Of a stretch of 64,000 nt of DNA, positions 1 to 8,421 are shown one piece after another. The stretch spans positions 310,001 to 374,000 of the forward strand of contig NZ_VOHL01000001.1 in assembly GCF_007859195.1 (NCBI RefSeq), read 5' to 3'. The position numbers were made by a program, and so were the translations under genes. How positions within the stretch are numbered: position 1 is the first letter of the stretch; each line of letters begins with the position of its first letter. This DNA comes from Streptococcus cuniculipharyngis. GTDB taxonomy: Bacteria; Bacillota; Bacilli; Lactobacillales; Streptococcaceae. The notes beneath the pieces were generated by a model. It was not told the origin of the DNA and did not search any database. It saw only the letters and a program-made list of their open reading frames with translations.

Positions 1-998
1 TCAACAGCTTTTTTAGCTTCTTCGTCAAGGTTAGTTGTTGCAATGTTTACACCACCGTCTTTAAGACCGTAAACAGTTGTTTTACCACCTGGGAATTTGC
101 CTTCTTGTGCTGCTTCAGAAATAGCTTTTAATGAGTTTCCTACTTCTTTGATTGATGAAGCTAGGACAAAGTTTGATTCTTTACCATCTTTAGAAGTGTA
201 GTTACCTTCTGCTGACTGATCACGGTCAACCCCAATAACCCAAACTTTGTCTGCTTCAGCTTTAGTTTCATTGATTGCTTTGGCTTCACTGAAGACACCG
301 GCACCAGTTCCACCTGCTGCTTGATAGATAATATCTGCACCTGCTGCATATTGAGCAGCGGCAATTGTTTTACCTTTAGCTGCGTCACCAAATGAACCTG
401 CGTATTCTACAGAAACCTTAATCGATGGATCAACAGATTCCACACCAGCTTTGAATCCTTTTTCAAAACGAGTGATAACTTCACCTTCCATACCGCCGAT
501 GAAACCAACTTGTTTTGTCTTAGTTGCTTTAGCTGCTGCAACACCTGCTAGGTAAGCTGCCTCATTATCCGCAAAGACAACACTAGCGACATTATCTTTG
601 CCTTCGATAACTGAGTCAATGATAGCAAAGTTTGCATCAGTATTATCTTCCGCTGCTTTCTCAACCGCATCACGAAGGGCAAAACCAATACCAAAAATCA
701 ATTTATAACCATTATCAACAGCGCTTGATAGGTTAGTGGTATACTCTGATTCGTTTGATGATTGGAAGTAAGTAAAGCCATTGTCTTTTGATAGCCCATT
801 ATCTTTCCCCCAAGCTTGTAAACCTTCCCATGCTGATTGGTTGAATGATTTGTCATCAACACCACCAGTATCTGTTACCATGGCAACTTTAAGGTCTGTC
901 TTAGCATCACCAGAAGATGCCGCTTTACGATTAGAGCAAGCTGCTAGACTTAGCACCGCTACTGAAGCCAAACCAACACCGATAAGTTTTTTGTTCAT
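1..998 (-). CDS. BMP-family nucleoside-binding lipoprotein (PnrA/TmpC-like), C-terminus cut by window
   Basis: Substrate-binding lipoprotein of a nucleoside ABC transporter, anchored on the outer face of the membrane. The N-terminus has a Lys-rich start, a hydrophobic stretch and a lipobox ending LSLAAC with the lipidated Cys at residue 21. After it comes the BMP-family signature DDKSFNQSAWEG, then periplasmic-binding folds (FGIGFALRDAV, GFIGGMEG, YQAAGGTGAGVF). The ATG at 998 is preceded by GGAGGG. About 332 residues are present and the frame is still open at base 1, so the gene continues outside the window, probably followed by nup-type permease genes. It lies 87 bases downstream of cdd in the deoxynucleoside salvage operon, which supports nucleoside uptake. 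The family assignment is firm; the exact ligand is inferred. Confidence 0.9.
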   Translation of the reverse strand, partial: MNKKLIGVGLASVAVLSLAACSNRKAASSGDAKTDLKVAMVTDTGGVDDKSFNQSAWEGLQAWGKDNGLSKDNGFTYFQSSNESEYTTNLSSAVDNGYKLIFGIGFALRDAVEKAAEDNTDANFAIIDSVIEGKDNVASVVFADNEAAYLAGVAAAKATKTKQVGFIGGMEGEVITRFEKGFKAGVESVDPSIKVSVEYAGSFGDAAKGKTIAAAQYAAGADIIYQAAGGTGAGVFSEAKAINETKAEADKVWVIGVDRDQSAEGNYTSKDGKESNFVLASSIKEVGNSLKAISEAAQEGKFPGGKTTVYGLKDGGVNIATTNLDEEAKKAV

Positions 999-1085
999 TT
1001 CTATGAACCCTCCTAAAAAATTTGATTTCGTAACATATAGTTACAGCAACGACTAAACCAAGGGTTTAGGACAACAGAATACAGA

Positions 1086-1472
1086 TTATGTGAAATCTAT
1101 AAACGAATATGGAAGTAATTCCCTGACCATCATCTCGACCGTCTTACCATTTTTAGCCATTAAGGTTACCTTGCTGTCTGGTTCAAAAAATTCAACCATG
1201 ACCTGACGACAAGCACCACAAGGTGAAATAGGTTCTTCTGTCTCACCATAAACAACGATTTCATCTAATTTTGTGTGACCTTGCGATACCGCCTTAAAGA
1301 TTGCTGTACGCTCAGCACAGTTAGTTAAGCCAAAGCTCACGTTTTCGATGTTGCAACCCGTAAAAACCGTTCCATCTGACGTTTTCAAGGCTGCCCCAAC
1401 AGGAAATTTTGAATAAGGAACATAGGCCAATTGACTAGCCTCTTTTGCCAGTGTCAGCATCTTAGTATCCAC
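1086..1472 (-). CDS. cdd: Cytidine deaminase
   Basis: Hydrolytic, zinc-dependent deamination of cytidine and deoxycytidine to uridine and deoxyuridine in pyrimidine salvage. At 128 residues it matches the short tetrameric class. Zinc ligands and catalytic Glu are visible as C52-A-E54 (TNCAERTA) and PCGAC with C85 and C88. The start is uncertain: a GTG at 1472 overlaps the end of deoC and has AGGTGG six bases upstream, and an in-frame ATG at 1460 has a second AGGTGG eight bases upstream. The GTG gives an N-terminus of the same length as Bacillus Cdd, so I kept it. It is the fourth gene of the salvage operon, just after deoC. Confidence 0.95.
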   Translation of the reverse strand: MDTKMLTLAKEASQLAYVPYSKFPVGAALKTSDGTVFTGCNIENVSFGLTNCAERTAIFKAVSQGHTKLDEIVVYGETEEPISPCGACRQVMVEFFEPDSKVTLMAKNGKTVEMMVRELLPYSFIDFT

Positions 1473-2124
1473 CTGAAACCACCTGTCCTTTCATGATGGC
1501 CACACCAGATGATGTTCCAATACGAGTAGCTCCTGCTTGAATAAAGGCTTGAGCATCTTCGAGGGAACGAGCGCCACCCGCAGCTTTAACGCCAACATCT
1601 GGTCCAACTGTCTCTCTCATCAAGGTTACATCTGCAACAGTCGCACCATTGGTAGAAAATCCAGTAGAGGTTTTAACAAAATCAGCTCCCGCCTTGACTG
1701 CCAACTGACAAGCACGAACTTTTTCTTCTTCTGTCAAAAGACAGGTTTCAATGATGACCTTAACCAACTTGTCACCGCTCGCTTCAACAACTGCTCGGAT
1801 ATCTTCCTCAACCAAGTCATCGTTACCAGACTTTAAGGCACCAATATTAATAACCATATCAATTTCATCAGCCCCTGCTTCAATACTTTGAACTGTTTCA
1901 AAGGCCTTAACACTAGGCAAGGTTGCCCCCAAAGGAAAGCCAACGACTGTACATACCTTAACATCAGAATCCGAAAGAACCTGGGCACAATGTGCCACCC
2001 AAGTCGGATTAACACAAACACTCGCAAAATCATATGCTTTAGCTTCCGCCAAGAGCTGATCAATTTGCTCCCGACTACTATCTTGCTTTAACAAGGTATG
2101 ATCAATGTATTTATTAATTTGCAT
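1462..2124 (-). CDS. deoC: Deoxyribose-phosphate aldolase
   Basis: Class I aldolase that cleaves 2-deoxyribose 5-phosphate to glyceraldehyde 3-phosphate and acetaldehyde, feeding deoxynucleoside sugars into glycolysis. The 220-residue length is standard. The Schiff-base lysine is K151 in FVKTSTGF, with the conserved acidic D89 in DEIDMVIN and K180 in GVKAAGGAR. The start is ATG at 2124 after a GAAAGTGAG ribosome site. It follows deoA by 14 bases and overlaps cdd, so the three are one transcription unit. Confidence 0.97.
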   Translation of the reverse strand: MQINKYIDHTLLKQDSSREQIDQLLAEAKAYDFASVCVNPTWVAHCAQVLSDSDVKVCTVVGFPLGATLPSVKAFETVQSIEAGADEIDMVINIGALKSGNDDLVEEDIRAVVEASGDKLVKVIIETCLLTEEEKVRACQLAVKAGADFVKTSTGFSTNGATVADVTLMRETVGPDVGVKAAGGARSLEDAQAFIQAGATRIGTSSGVAIMKGQVVSGGY

Positions 2125-2138
2125 ACAAGCTCACTTTC

Positions 2139-3416
2139 TTACGTAATAACTTTTAAAATCTCTTTTGGAATTTTCTGTTCACTACCAATCGTAATGTTCT
2201 TCTGGCAGTCTTGTAAAACCGTTTCTTCAACAACTCGATTAGAGTAAATGGTTAGGACAAGATCACCAACATTGACATAGTCACCAACCTTCTTCTCAAA
2301 AACAAGACCTGCTTCATAGTCTAATTGGTCGGTCTTAACAGCTCGTCCCGCCCCTAGACGCATGGCTATTAGGCCAAACTCCAAGGCAGGTAATGCCGTA
2401 ATATAACCCTCTTGTTCCGCTCGAACTTCTGTGATAAAAGCCGCTTGCGATGGACGATAGAGATCCTCTAAGTCGCCCCCTTGGTAAGCAACCATCTCCT
2501 CAAATTTCTTCAACGCTTGGCCGTTAACTAAATGTTCCCTAACCGTTTCAAGACTTTCCTCACGACCTGCCAACTCTAACATGATTTGAGCTAGTTCACA
2601 GATAAAGTGTGTCACGTCCTCACGACCTTGCCCCTTCATAATATCAAGAGCTTCTAAAACTTCGAGACGATTACCAACCGCCCTGCCCAAAGGCTGACTC
2701 ATATTGGTCATAACGGCCACTGTTTTGCGGCCAACCTCTTTTCCAAGGTCGACCATCGTCCGTGATAGCACTTCTGCATCAGCCTCATTTTTCATAAAGG
2801 CCCCATCACCAACTGTCACATCAAGGAGAATGCTGTCGGCACCTGCTGCAATTTTTTTACTCATGACTGAGCTTGCAATCAAAGGAATGATGTCGACTGT
2901 TGCCGTCACGTCACGCAAGGCATATAAGAGTTTATCCGCCTTGACCAACTGGTCTGATTGTCCGATGACTGAGACACCGATGTCCTTTACCTGCTGAATA
3001 AATTCTTCTTGGCTGCGGTCAATCTGATAGCCCTTGATTGACTCTAGTTTATCTAAGGTACCACCCGTATGTCCCAAGCCTCTTCCACTCATTTTGGCCA
3101 CCGGAACATCAAAACTAGCTACTAGAGGGGCCAGAATCAAGGTTACCTTGTCACCGACTCCACCAGTTGAGTGCTTGTCCGTTTTGATTCCTACCAGTGA
3201 TGACAAGTCAATTTCTTCTCCCGTTTTAACCATGCTCATGGTCAAATCGCGAATCTCATTGACCGACATCCCTTGGAAATAAATTGCCATGGCTAGGGCT
3301 GACATTTGATAATCTGGCACATGCCCTTGCGCATAGTTCGATATCAGCCAGCTAATTTCCTCTGTGGTCAATTCCTTACCGTCACGTTTTTTTTGAATTA
3401 AATCTACTGCTCTCAT
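2139..3416 (-). CDS. deoA: Pyrimidine-nucleoside phosphorylase
   Basis: Phosphorolysis of uridine, thymidine or deoxyuridine to the free base and (deoxy)ribose 1-phosphate. The 425 residues show the family layout: N-terminal alpha domain, the phosphate-binding signature KHSTGGVGDKVT at 81-92, the SGRGLGHTGGTLDKLE segment, and a C-terminal lobe with RLGAGR. This is the Gram-positive Pdp type, which usually accepts both uridine and thymidine; strict thymidine specificity cannot be excluded. Its ATG overlaps the stop of the upstream methyltransferase by four bases (ATGA), indicating translational coupling. Confidence 0.95.
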   Translation of the reverse strand: MRAVDLIQKKRDGKELTTEEISWLISNYAQGHVPDYQMSALAMAIYFQGMSVNEIRDLTMSMVKTGEEIDLSSLVGIKTDKHSTGGVGDKVTLILAPLVASFDVPVAKMSGRGLGHTGGTLDKLESIKGYQIDRSQEEFIQQVKDIGVSVIGQSDQLVKADKLLYALRDVTATVDIIPLIASSVMSKKIAAGADSILLDVTVGDGAFMKNEADAEVLSRTMVDLGKEVGRKTVAVMTNMSQPLGRAVGNRLEVLEALDIMKGQGREDVTHFICELAQIMLELAGREESLETVREHLVNGQALKKFEEMVAYQGGDLEDLYRPSQAAFITEVRAEQEGYITALPALEFGLIAMRLGAGRAVKTDQLDYEAGLVFEKKVGDYVNVGDLVLTIYSNRVVEETVLQDCQKNITIGSEQKIPKEILKVIT

Positions 3417-4003
3417 TTTTTCACACTTCTAAAAATATAATATCCCTTATCTTTTTTTAAGGTTTCACAATTTCCAAAAATCTCTTCCATTTTTTTCTTA
3501 GCACTAGGTGCACCCTGTTTTTTTTGGATAACGATGGTTAAATCACCTCCAAATTTCAAATAATTCCAACTATCTGCTAAAATGGTATGGACAACCGTTT
3601 TTCCAGCCCGAATAGGAGGATTGCTGATGATATGGTCAAATGCCCCTTCAACCGCCTGATAGATATCTGATTGGAAAATAGTGGCCGTCACCTTATTCAG
3701 AGAAGCATTTTGCCGAGCCAAATCTAAGGCTCTAAGATTCACGTCAACCATGGTAACATTCAAGCCCTGAACCTTGGCTAAGGAAATCCCTAAGGGGCCA
3801 TAGCCACAACCTAAATCCAATAGGCTCTCACCTTCTGCAAAGTGCAAACTGGAGAGGAGGACTTGACTGCCATAATCCACCATCTTCTTTGAAAAGACGC
3901 CTGAATCAGTCAAAAACTGGAACTGCTGCCCCAACAAGTTAACCTTGATACATTGAACATCACGCAAGCTAGTTGGGTTCTCCGTGTAATACATATTTGT
4001 CAT
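3413..4003 (-). CDS. Class I SAM-dependent methyltransferase, RsmC/YbxB-like
   Basis: Predicted small-subunit rRNA guanine-N2 methyltransferase-like enzyme. Motif I reads LLDLGCGYGPLG (SAM binding) and motif IV is NPPIRAGK, the NPP form seen in RsmC-type base methyltransferases. The protein is about 196 residues, a single catalytic domain as in Gram-positive YbxB rather than the double-domain E. coli RsmC. An upstream in-frame TTG at 4009 is possible, but ATG at 4003 (or 3994) gives the usual N-terminus; no strong ribosome site is visible. It heads the deoxynucleoside operon, a common streptococcal arrangement without an obvious functional link. The RNA target is inferred. Confidence 0.85.
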   Translation of the reverse strand: MTNMYYTENPTSLRDVQCIKVNLLGQQFQFLTDSGVFSKKMVDYGSQVLLSSLHFAEGESLLDLGCGYGPLGISLAKVQGLNVTMVDVNLRALDLARQNASLNKVTATIFQSDIYQAVEGAFDHIISNPPIRAGKTVVHTILADSWNYLKFGGDLTIVIQKKQGAPSAKKKMEEIFGNCETLKKDKGYYIFRSVKK

Positions 4004-4040
4004 TTTCAACTACACTACCGTTGTATTTTTTTACAAGACT

Positions 4041-4069
4041 ATCTTAACATATTCTTAAACAATTGACAA
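4041..4069 (-). promoter_or_regulatory. Sigma-A promoter of the methyltransferase-deoA-deoC-cdd operon
   Basis: On the minus strand: -35 TTGTCA (4064-4069), a 17-base spacer and -10 TAAGAT (4041-4046). It lies about 40 bases upstream of the first gene of the operon. Confidence 0.75.
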
Positions 4070-4149
4070 GCTAAAGACGTTTTTTTTAAACAAATTGAAA
4101 GCCCTTTTATTTTTCAACATTCGGTTATAAAGCGTTTTCTCTATTTTTA

Positions 4150-4158
4150 TGATATAAT
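4150..4158 (+). promoter_or_regulatory. Extended -10 promoter of coaA
   Basis: TGATATAAT fits the TGn-TATAAT extended -10 pattern. No convincing -35 is seen. It lies 74 bases upstream of the coaA start, divergent from the deo operon promoter. Confidence 0.55.
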
Positions 4159-4231
4159 ACTATTGTAAATAGACTTGTTCAATCTGAATATAGTAGCTAG
4201 ACAGACTCGATGACTAAAGGACAAAAAATGA

Positions 4232-5161
4232 ATGAATAAAGAATTAATCAATTTTTATACTATATCTCGCCAAAAGTGGTCCAGCCTCCTCCACGCCAAT
4301 CCTCAAGTAGCTCTAAGCCCGAGTGAGCTGGAAAATATCAAAAGTCTTAATGATCGCATTGATTTACAGGACGTTAAAGAGGTCTACCTGCCCCTTGTCA
4401 GCCTCATTGATATTTATAAACGTGCTCATGAAAATCTTAATTTTTCTAAAACCATGTTTTTACAAGAACCCCACAAAAAGATTCCGTTTATGATTGGTAT
4501 TTCTGGTAGTGTGGCTGTTGGTAAATCAACTACCAGCCGTCTCCTAACCCTGCTCTTAAAAAGGGCCTTTCCCCAAAGTAAGGTAGTCATGGCAACAACA
4601 GACGGTTTTCTCTACCCAAATGCCCTTCTCCAAGAAAAAAATTTACTTAATCGGAAAGGATTTCCTGAATCATATAATATGGAACTGCTCCTGCATTTCC
4701 TTGAGCAAATCAAAAATGGTCACGATGTCACCATTCCAATTTATTCACATGACATTTATGACATCATCCCTAACCAACATCAGCAGATCGAGGCCCCTGA
4801 TATTTTAATTGTTGAAGGCATCAATGTTCTACAACATCAGCAAAATAATCAACTCTATATGAACATGAGCGACTACTTCGATTTTTCTATTTACATTGAT
4901 GCAGACAGTCAGGATATTGAACACTGGTATCTGGAACGCTTCAGAAAACTACTTGATTTAGCCAAAAAGGATCCCAACAATTACTATCACCCCTTGTCAC
5001 AACTCCCTTTGGAAGAGGCTTTAGCCTTTTCACAAAAAGTCTGGCAATCAATCAACTTGGTGAATTTGGAACAATTTATCCAACCAACCCGCCACCGGGC
5101 CCAGCTCATTCTACATAAGTCTAGTAACCACGACATTGATAAGATTTATTTAAGAAAATAG
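4232..5161 (+). CDS. coaA: Type I pantothenate kinase
   Basis: ATP-dependent phosphorylation of pantothenate, the first committed step of coenzyme A synthesis. The 309 residues match the prokaryotic type I (CoaA, P-loop kinase) family. The Walker A motif GISGSVAVGKST is at about 89-100, followed by TTDGFLYPN, which contacts substrate, and the IYIDA and YLERF elements. The ATG at 4232 follows AAAGGA with a 10-base gap. It is a single-gene unit between the divergent deo operon and rpsT. Type I enzymes are usually feedback inhibited by CoA; this is family knowledge, not visible here. Confidence 0.97.
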   Translation: MNKELINFYTISRQKWSSLLHANPQVALSPSELENIKSLNDRIDLQDVKEVYLPLVSLIDIYKRAHENLNFSKTMFLQEPHKKIPFMIGISGSVAVGKSTTSRLLTLLLKRAFPQSKVVMATTDGFLYPNALLQEKNLLNRKGFPESYNMELLLHFLEQIKNGHDVTIPIYSHDIYDIIPNQHQQIEAPDILIVEGINVLQHQQNNQLYMNMSDYFDFSIYIDADSQDIEHWYLERFRKLLDLAKKDPNNYYHPLSQLPLEEALAFSQKVWQSINLVNLEQFIQPTRHRAQLILHKSSNHDIDKIYLRK

Positions 5162-5202
5162 GACAAATCCGTAAGAAATTTATCTAAAACAGGTATTTCT
5201 AC

Positions 5203-5231
5203 TTGTCAAAGACAAAGTTTTCAGCTATAAT
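5203..5231 (+). promoter_or_regulatory. Promoter of rpsT
   Basis: TTGTCA, a 17-base spacer and TATAAT: a near-consensus sigma-A promoter ending about 30 bases before the rpsT translation start. Confidence 0.85.
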
Positions 5232-5262
5232 TAGATAGTTAGTATAAATGGAGGTGAAAACA

Positions 5263-5499
5263 TTGGCAAATATTAAATCAGCTATCAAACGTGCTGAACT
5301 TAACGTAAAACAAAACGCTAAAAACTCAGCACAAAAATCAGCTATGCGTACTGCAATCAAAGCATTTGAAGCTAATCCAAGTGAAGAACTTTACCGTGCT
5401 GCTAGCTCAGTTATTGATAAAGCTGAATCAAAAGGTTTGATTCATAAAAACAAAGCTAGCCGTGATAAAGCTCGTCTTGCAGCTAAATTGGCTAACTAA
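5263..5499 (+). CDS. rpsT: 30S ribosomal protein S20
   Basis: Small, Lys/Ala-rich helical protein that binds 16S rRNA in the body of the 30S subunit. It has the standard S20 opening [13 protein letters not shown] and the conserved [14 protein letters not shown] tail. Although an ATG lies in frame at 5248, the strong ribosome site GGAGGTG overlaps that codon and is six bases from a TTG at 5263. Starting there gives 78 residues with the family N-terminus, so I place the start at the TTG. UUG initiation is also used by E. coli rpsT, where it matters for autoregulation. It has its own strong promoter and terminator. Confidence 0.95.
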   Translation: MANIKSAIKRAELNVKQNAKNSAQKSAMRTAIKAFEANPSEELYRAASSVIDKAESKGLIHKNKASRDKARLAAKLAN

Positions 5500-5501
5500 T
5501 G

Positions 5502-5530
5502 AAAACAGCTTCCGAGCTGTTTTTCTTTTT
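5502..5530 (+). terminator. Terminator of rpsT
   Basis: Hairpin AAACAGCT-TCCG-AGCTGTTT directly after the rpsT stop codon, with a T-rich tail. Confidence 0.85.
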
Positions 5531-5559
5531 ACCTACTTCTCTTCTTAAATCAATGCCAA

Positions 5560-5583
5560 AAAGAAAAAGACAGTTTCCTGTCC
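5560..5583 (-). terminator. Terminator of the DUF1304 gene
   Basis: On the minus strand: GACAG-GAAA-CTGTC followed by TTTTTCTTTTT, just past the stop of the minus-strand gene. Confidence 0.7.
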
Positions 5584-5588
5584 TTTCC

Positions 5589-5942
5589 TTAGGCTAAAAT
5601 GGTTAATAAGAGAGCAAGGATAGCTGGCCCTCCCTGGGTCAAAATAATTTTTGGACTACTGGTCATGGCCCCATAAGCTGCTACTGAAATGATATAGATT
5701 AAAATGGCAGGTACCAAGCTAGCGTTGAAAAGCAAGCCGTACAAAAGTCCCACACCTAGCAGGCCATTGTAAACCCCTTGATTTTTGAACAGGGTGTTGA
5801 GAGATTTTTGACTGAGTTCTTCTTGGGACATGCCAAAAACCTTTGACGTTTTTTCTGAATTGGTGATAATGGTTTCCAAATACATGATATAGAAACATTC
5901 CAAGGCGACCAAAACCACAAAACTATTCGCTAAGATTGACAT
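5589..5942 (-). CDS. DUF1304 family small membrane protein
   Basis: Integral membrane protein of 117 residues with about four hydrophobic segments: an N-terminal helix from residue 3, a pair around 55-85 and one at the C-terminus. A conserved-looking polar segment after helix 1 (YIMYLETIITNSEKTSKVFGMS) matches the DUF1304 family as I recall it. Its biochemical function is unknown. It is divergent from a TetR-family regulator, and the two share a perfect palindrome across both promoters, so it is the likely target of that repressor. That points to an inducible role such as tolerance to a compound; this is inference. Confidence 0.8.
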   Translation of the reverse strand: MSILANSFVVLVALECFYIMYLETIITNSEKTSKVFGMSQEELSQKSLNTLFKNQGVYNGLLGVGLLYGLLFNASLVPAILIYIISVAAYGAMTSSPKIILTQGGPAILALLLTILA

Positions 5943-5966
5943 AATAACTCCTTTTTCTAAACTATC

Positions 5967-5985
5967 TTATGCTATAATAGCATAA
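5967..5985. promoter_or_regulatory. 19-bp palindromic operator between DUF1304 and the TetR regulator
   Basis: TTATGCTATAATAGCATAA is a perfect inverted repeat with 9-base arms and one central base. It contains TGCTATAAT on the plus strand and TGCTATTAT on the minus strand, both extended -10 elements. A bound dimer would cover the two divergent promoters. Confidence 0.75.
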
Positions 5986-6060
5986 CAAGCTTTGATGGAT
6001 AAAACAAGTCAGATAAAGACAATTTAGACACTTGATGAAAAACTGTCAAAAGGAGAACAG

Positions 6061-6621
6061 ATGACTACTACTACCCCACAATCAAAAAACAGCCAAGGAC
6101 GGCTGGAAAACAGTCTTAATCAATTACTGCAAAAACAACAACTAGCAGACATTAGCGTCAGCCAAATTGCCAGTCAGGCTGGTCTTAGTCGGGCCAGTTT
6201 TTATAATTATTACCAAGACAAGTATGATATCATCGAACGCTGCCAGCAAAAAGTATTTCAGGAATTGGAAAACTGTTTCCGCCAGTTTTCTCAGGATAAA
6301 AGGGCCTGTATTTGCCAAATTTTTACCATTTTAGCCAGAGAAGAACTCTTTACCACACTCTTGCTCCCCCAAGGCAGCAAGGAAATTCATGATTTCTTGT
6401 CCTACAAGTTTCAAGACTTGGTCAGATTGGACTTGGCCAGTCAAACCTCCAAAGTCCTGCAAAATTTCACTGACAAAGAGATAGACTACTGCGTCACCTA
6501 TCTTTCCGGTGCTTATTTCAAGGTCTGTCAAGCTTGGATTGAGCAGGGAAAAAGAGAAAAGCCTGACCAGATGGCAGGCTTTCTTCTCAAGATGCTGACA
6601 TTAGCCCATGGCTTTGATTAA
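6061..6621 (+). CDS. TetR/AcrR family transcriptional regulator
   Basis: One-component repressor of 186 residues. The N-terminal DNA-binding domain contains the helix-turn-helix ISVSQIASQAGLSRASFYNYYQDKYD at about 35-60, typical of TetR. The C-terminal region (80-186) is the ligand/dimerisation domain and is diverse, so the inducer cannot be read. The start has AAAGGAG seven bases upstream. The divergent DUF1304 gene and the palindrome at 5967-5985 suggest control of that gene and autoregulation. The 3' end interlocks with the convergent SDR gene: both TAA stops share the four bases TTAA at 6618-6621. Confidence 0.88.
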   Translation: MTTTTPQSKNSQGRLENSLNQLLQKQQLADISVSQIASQAGLSRASFYNYYQDKYDIIERCQQKVFQELENCFRQFSQDKRACICQIFTILAREELFTTLLLPQGSKEIHDFLSYKFQDLVRLDLASQTSKVLQNFTDKEIDYCVTYLSGAYFKVCQAWIEQGKREKPDQMAGFLLKMLTLAHGFD

Positions 6622-7370
6622 GGCTCACGATGAACGGGCAAGGGCCCAAAACTTTGGGAAGTCGGCATAATTTCTAGGCGGTTAATATTGAGATGAGCTG
6701 GTTGTTCAAGCAACCATAAAATCGTTCTAGCAATATCTTTTGGCTGGATACTGTTAGCCCCTTGGTAGAGCTGCTCTGCCTTGTCCTGGTCGCCCTTAAA
6801 GCGAACAAGAGAAAACTCCGTTCCACCTGCTAGGCCAGGTTCTAGATTGGTTACTCTTACCCCTGTCCCTACTAAATCGGCTCGCAGATTGAGACTAAAT
6901 TGTTTAACAAAAGCCTTCGTTGCCCCGTAAATATTACCTCCCGGATAGGGATAAGTTCCGGCAATAGACCCCATATTAATCACATAGCCCTGACGTTCAA
7001 CTATTTTTGGCAATAAAGCATGGGTCAAATAGGCCAGTCCAACCATATTGGTCATCATCATGGTTTCCCAATCCCCAAAATTCGCTTCCTGAGCCTTATC
7101 GAGACCCAGAGCCAGACCAGCATTATTAATTAAGCTATCAATCTCCTGCCACTCATTCGGTAAGCTAGCTAGACCCTGATTTACATTTTCTGTTGAAGTC
7201 AGGTCTAAAGCCAAAGGATAAAAAGAATCTCCCAATTCTTCCTTTAAGTCTTGTAATTTCTCTAAACGTCTAGCTGCACCAATCACACGGTAACCAGCTT
7301 TAACCAATTCTTGACAAATAGCCCAGCCAAAGCCTGCTGAAGCTCCGGTTACTAAAACAGTTTCTACCAT
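6618..7370 (-). CDS. SDR family NAD(P)-dependent oxidoreductase (YdfG-like)
   Basis: Classical short-chain dehydrogenase of 250 residues. The cofactor motif TGASAGFG is at 8-15, NNAG at 82-85, and the catalytic triad is S135, Y148 and K152 (YGATK). The arginine pair after beta-2 (AARR) suggests NADP(H) preference. Closest in style to YdfG-type 3-hydroxy-acid/serine dehydrogenases, but the substrate is not determined. The start is well supported by GAGGAGG eight bases upstream. It stands alone, between the pta terminator and the convergent TetR gene. Confidence 0.9.
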   Translation of the reverse strand: MVETVLVTGASAGFGWAICQELVKAGYRVIGAARRLEKLQDLKEELGDSFYPLALDLTSTENVNQGLASLPNEWQEIDSLINNAGLALGLDKAQEANFGDWETMMMTNMVGLAYLTHALLPKIVERQGYVINMGSIAGTYPYPGGNIYGATKAFVKQFSLNLRADLVGTGVRVTNLEPGLAGGTEFSLVRFKGDQDKAEQLYQGANSIQPKDIARTILWLLEQPAHLNINRLEIMPTSQSFGPLPVHREP

Positions 7371-7385
7371 ATTTCCTCCTCAACA

Positions 7386-7411
7386 TAAAACTGGATAGCA
7401 AATACCCAGCT
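7386..7411 (-). terminator. Terminator of the relQ-nadK-rluA-pta operon
   Basis: On the minus strand: CTGGGTA-TTTGC-TATCCAG (one G-T wobble) followed by TTTT, 12 bases past the pta stop. Confidence 0.65.
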
Positions 7412-7421
7412 TTTAATTCCC

Positions 7422-8405
7422 TTACTGTTCCAAAGCCTGGGCTGCAGTGATAATCCCTAGCTTATAAATGTCTTCATCATTTGACCCACGTGAAAGATCA
7501 TTAACAGGTTTATTTAACCCTTGCAAGATTGGGCCGATAGCTTCAAAAAGCCCTAAGCGTTCAGCAATCTTGTAACCAATATTTCCTGACTGCAAATCTG
7601 GGAAGATAAAGGTGTTGGCATAACCAGCCACACGGCTTTTTGGTGCCTTGATTTTAGCAGCTGCTGGCACATAGGCCGCATCAAACTGCAACTCCCCATC
7701 TAACTTGAGGTTGGGAGCCAGTTCCTTGGCCAAACGAGTGGCCTCAACCACCTTGTCAACGTCAGGCGATTTTCCTGATCCCATGGTTGAAAAACTCAAC
7801 ATGGCCACATAAGGGTCAATATCAAAGATTTTGGCAGTTTCAGCTGTATTAACAGCAATTTCAGCCAATTCTTGAGCATTTGGTGAAATATTGATGGCAC
7901 AATCACCAAAGACTAGCCGCTCATTGGTGCTGTCACGGTTCATGATAAAGATACCTGATGTGCGTGACACCCCTGGCTTGGTTTTGATGATTTGAAGGGC
8001 TGGACGTACGGTATCAGCCGTTGAGTGAATAGCTCCGCTGACCATGCCATCTGCCAATTCCATTTGCACCAACATGACACCAAAATAGTTAACATCTTTT
8101 AGGATATCACCGGCTTTTTCAGGGTCAACTTTCCCCTTGCGCAAGTCAAGAAAGGCCGCTTTCATCTCTTCAAAGCCCGCATAGTCTTCCGGATTGATAA
8201 TAGTTAACCCAAGGCCAGCATAGCCCGCCTCAGCTAACAATTTTTCAACTTCTGCCACTTGTCCTAAAACGATTGGCTCTAACAACCCTTCAGCCTTGAG
8301 ACGACCGGCTGCAGTCACGACACGTAAGTCATTTCCTTCAGGAAACACAATTTTTACATGCTTACCGGTAATTTTCTCCGTCAATGTATCAAACAATGAT
8401 GCCAT
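7422..8405 (-). CDS. pta: Phosphate acetyltransferase
   Basis: Interconverts acetyl-CoA and acetyl phosphate, the step before acetate kinase that gives ATP in mixed-acid metabolism. The 327-residue length is the short Gram-positive form lacking the regulatory N-terminal domain of E. coli Pta. Family segments seen include KIVFPEGNDLRV near the start, the DGMVSGAIHSTADTVRPALQ region and the C-terminal NDLSRGSNDEDIY. It is the last gene of an operon with relQ, nadK and an rluA-like gene, a conserved streptococcal order. A cre-like sequence lies about 35-50 bases upstream, inside the end of rluA. Confidence 0.97.
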   Translation of the reverse strand: MASLFDTLTEKITGKHVKIVFPEGNDLRVVTAAGRLKAEGLLEPIVLGQVAEVEKLLAEAGYAGLGLTIINPEDYAGFEEMKAAFLDLRKGKVDPEKAGDILKDVNYFGVMLVQMELADGMVSGAIHSTADTVRPALQIIKTKPGVSRTSGIFIMNRDSTNERLVFGDCAINISPNAQELAEIAVNTAETAKIFDIDPYVAMLSFSTMGSGKSPDVDKVVEATRLAKELAPNLKLDGELQFDAAYVPAAAKIKAPKSRVAGYANTFIFPDLQSGNIGYKIAERLGLFEAIGPILQGLNKPVNDLSRGSNDEDIYKLGIITAAQALEQ

Positions 8406-8421
8406 AAGTAACCTCTATCTT

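Noticed and set aside
781-1056. 91-codon plus-strand frame
   Set aside because: Antisense to the lipoprotein signal-peptide region, which is clearly coding.
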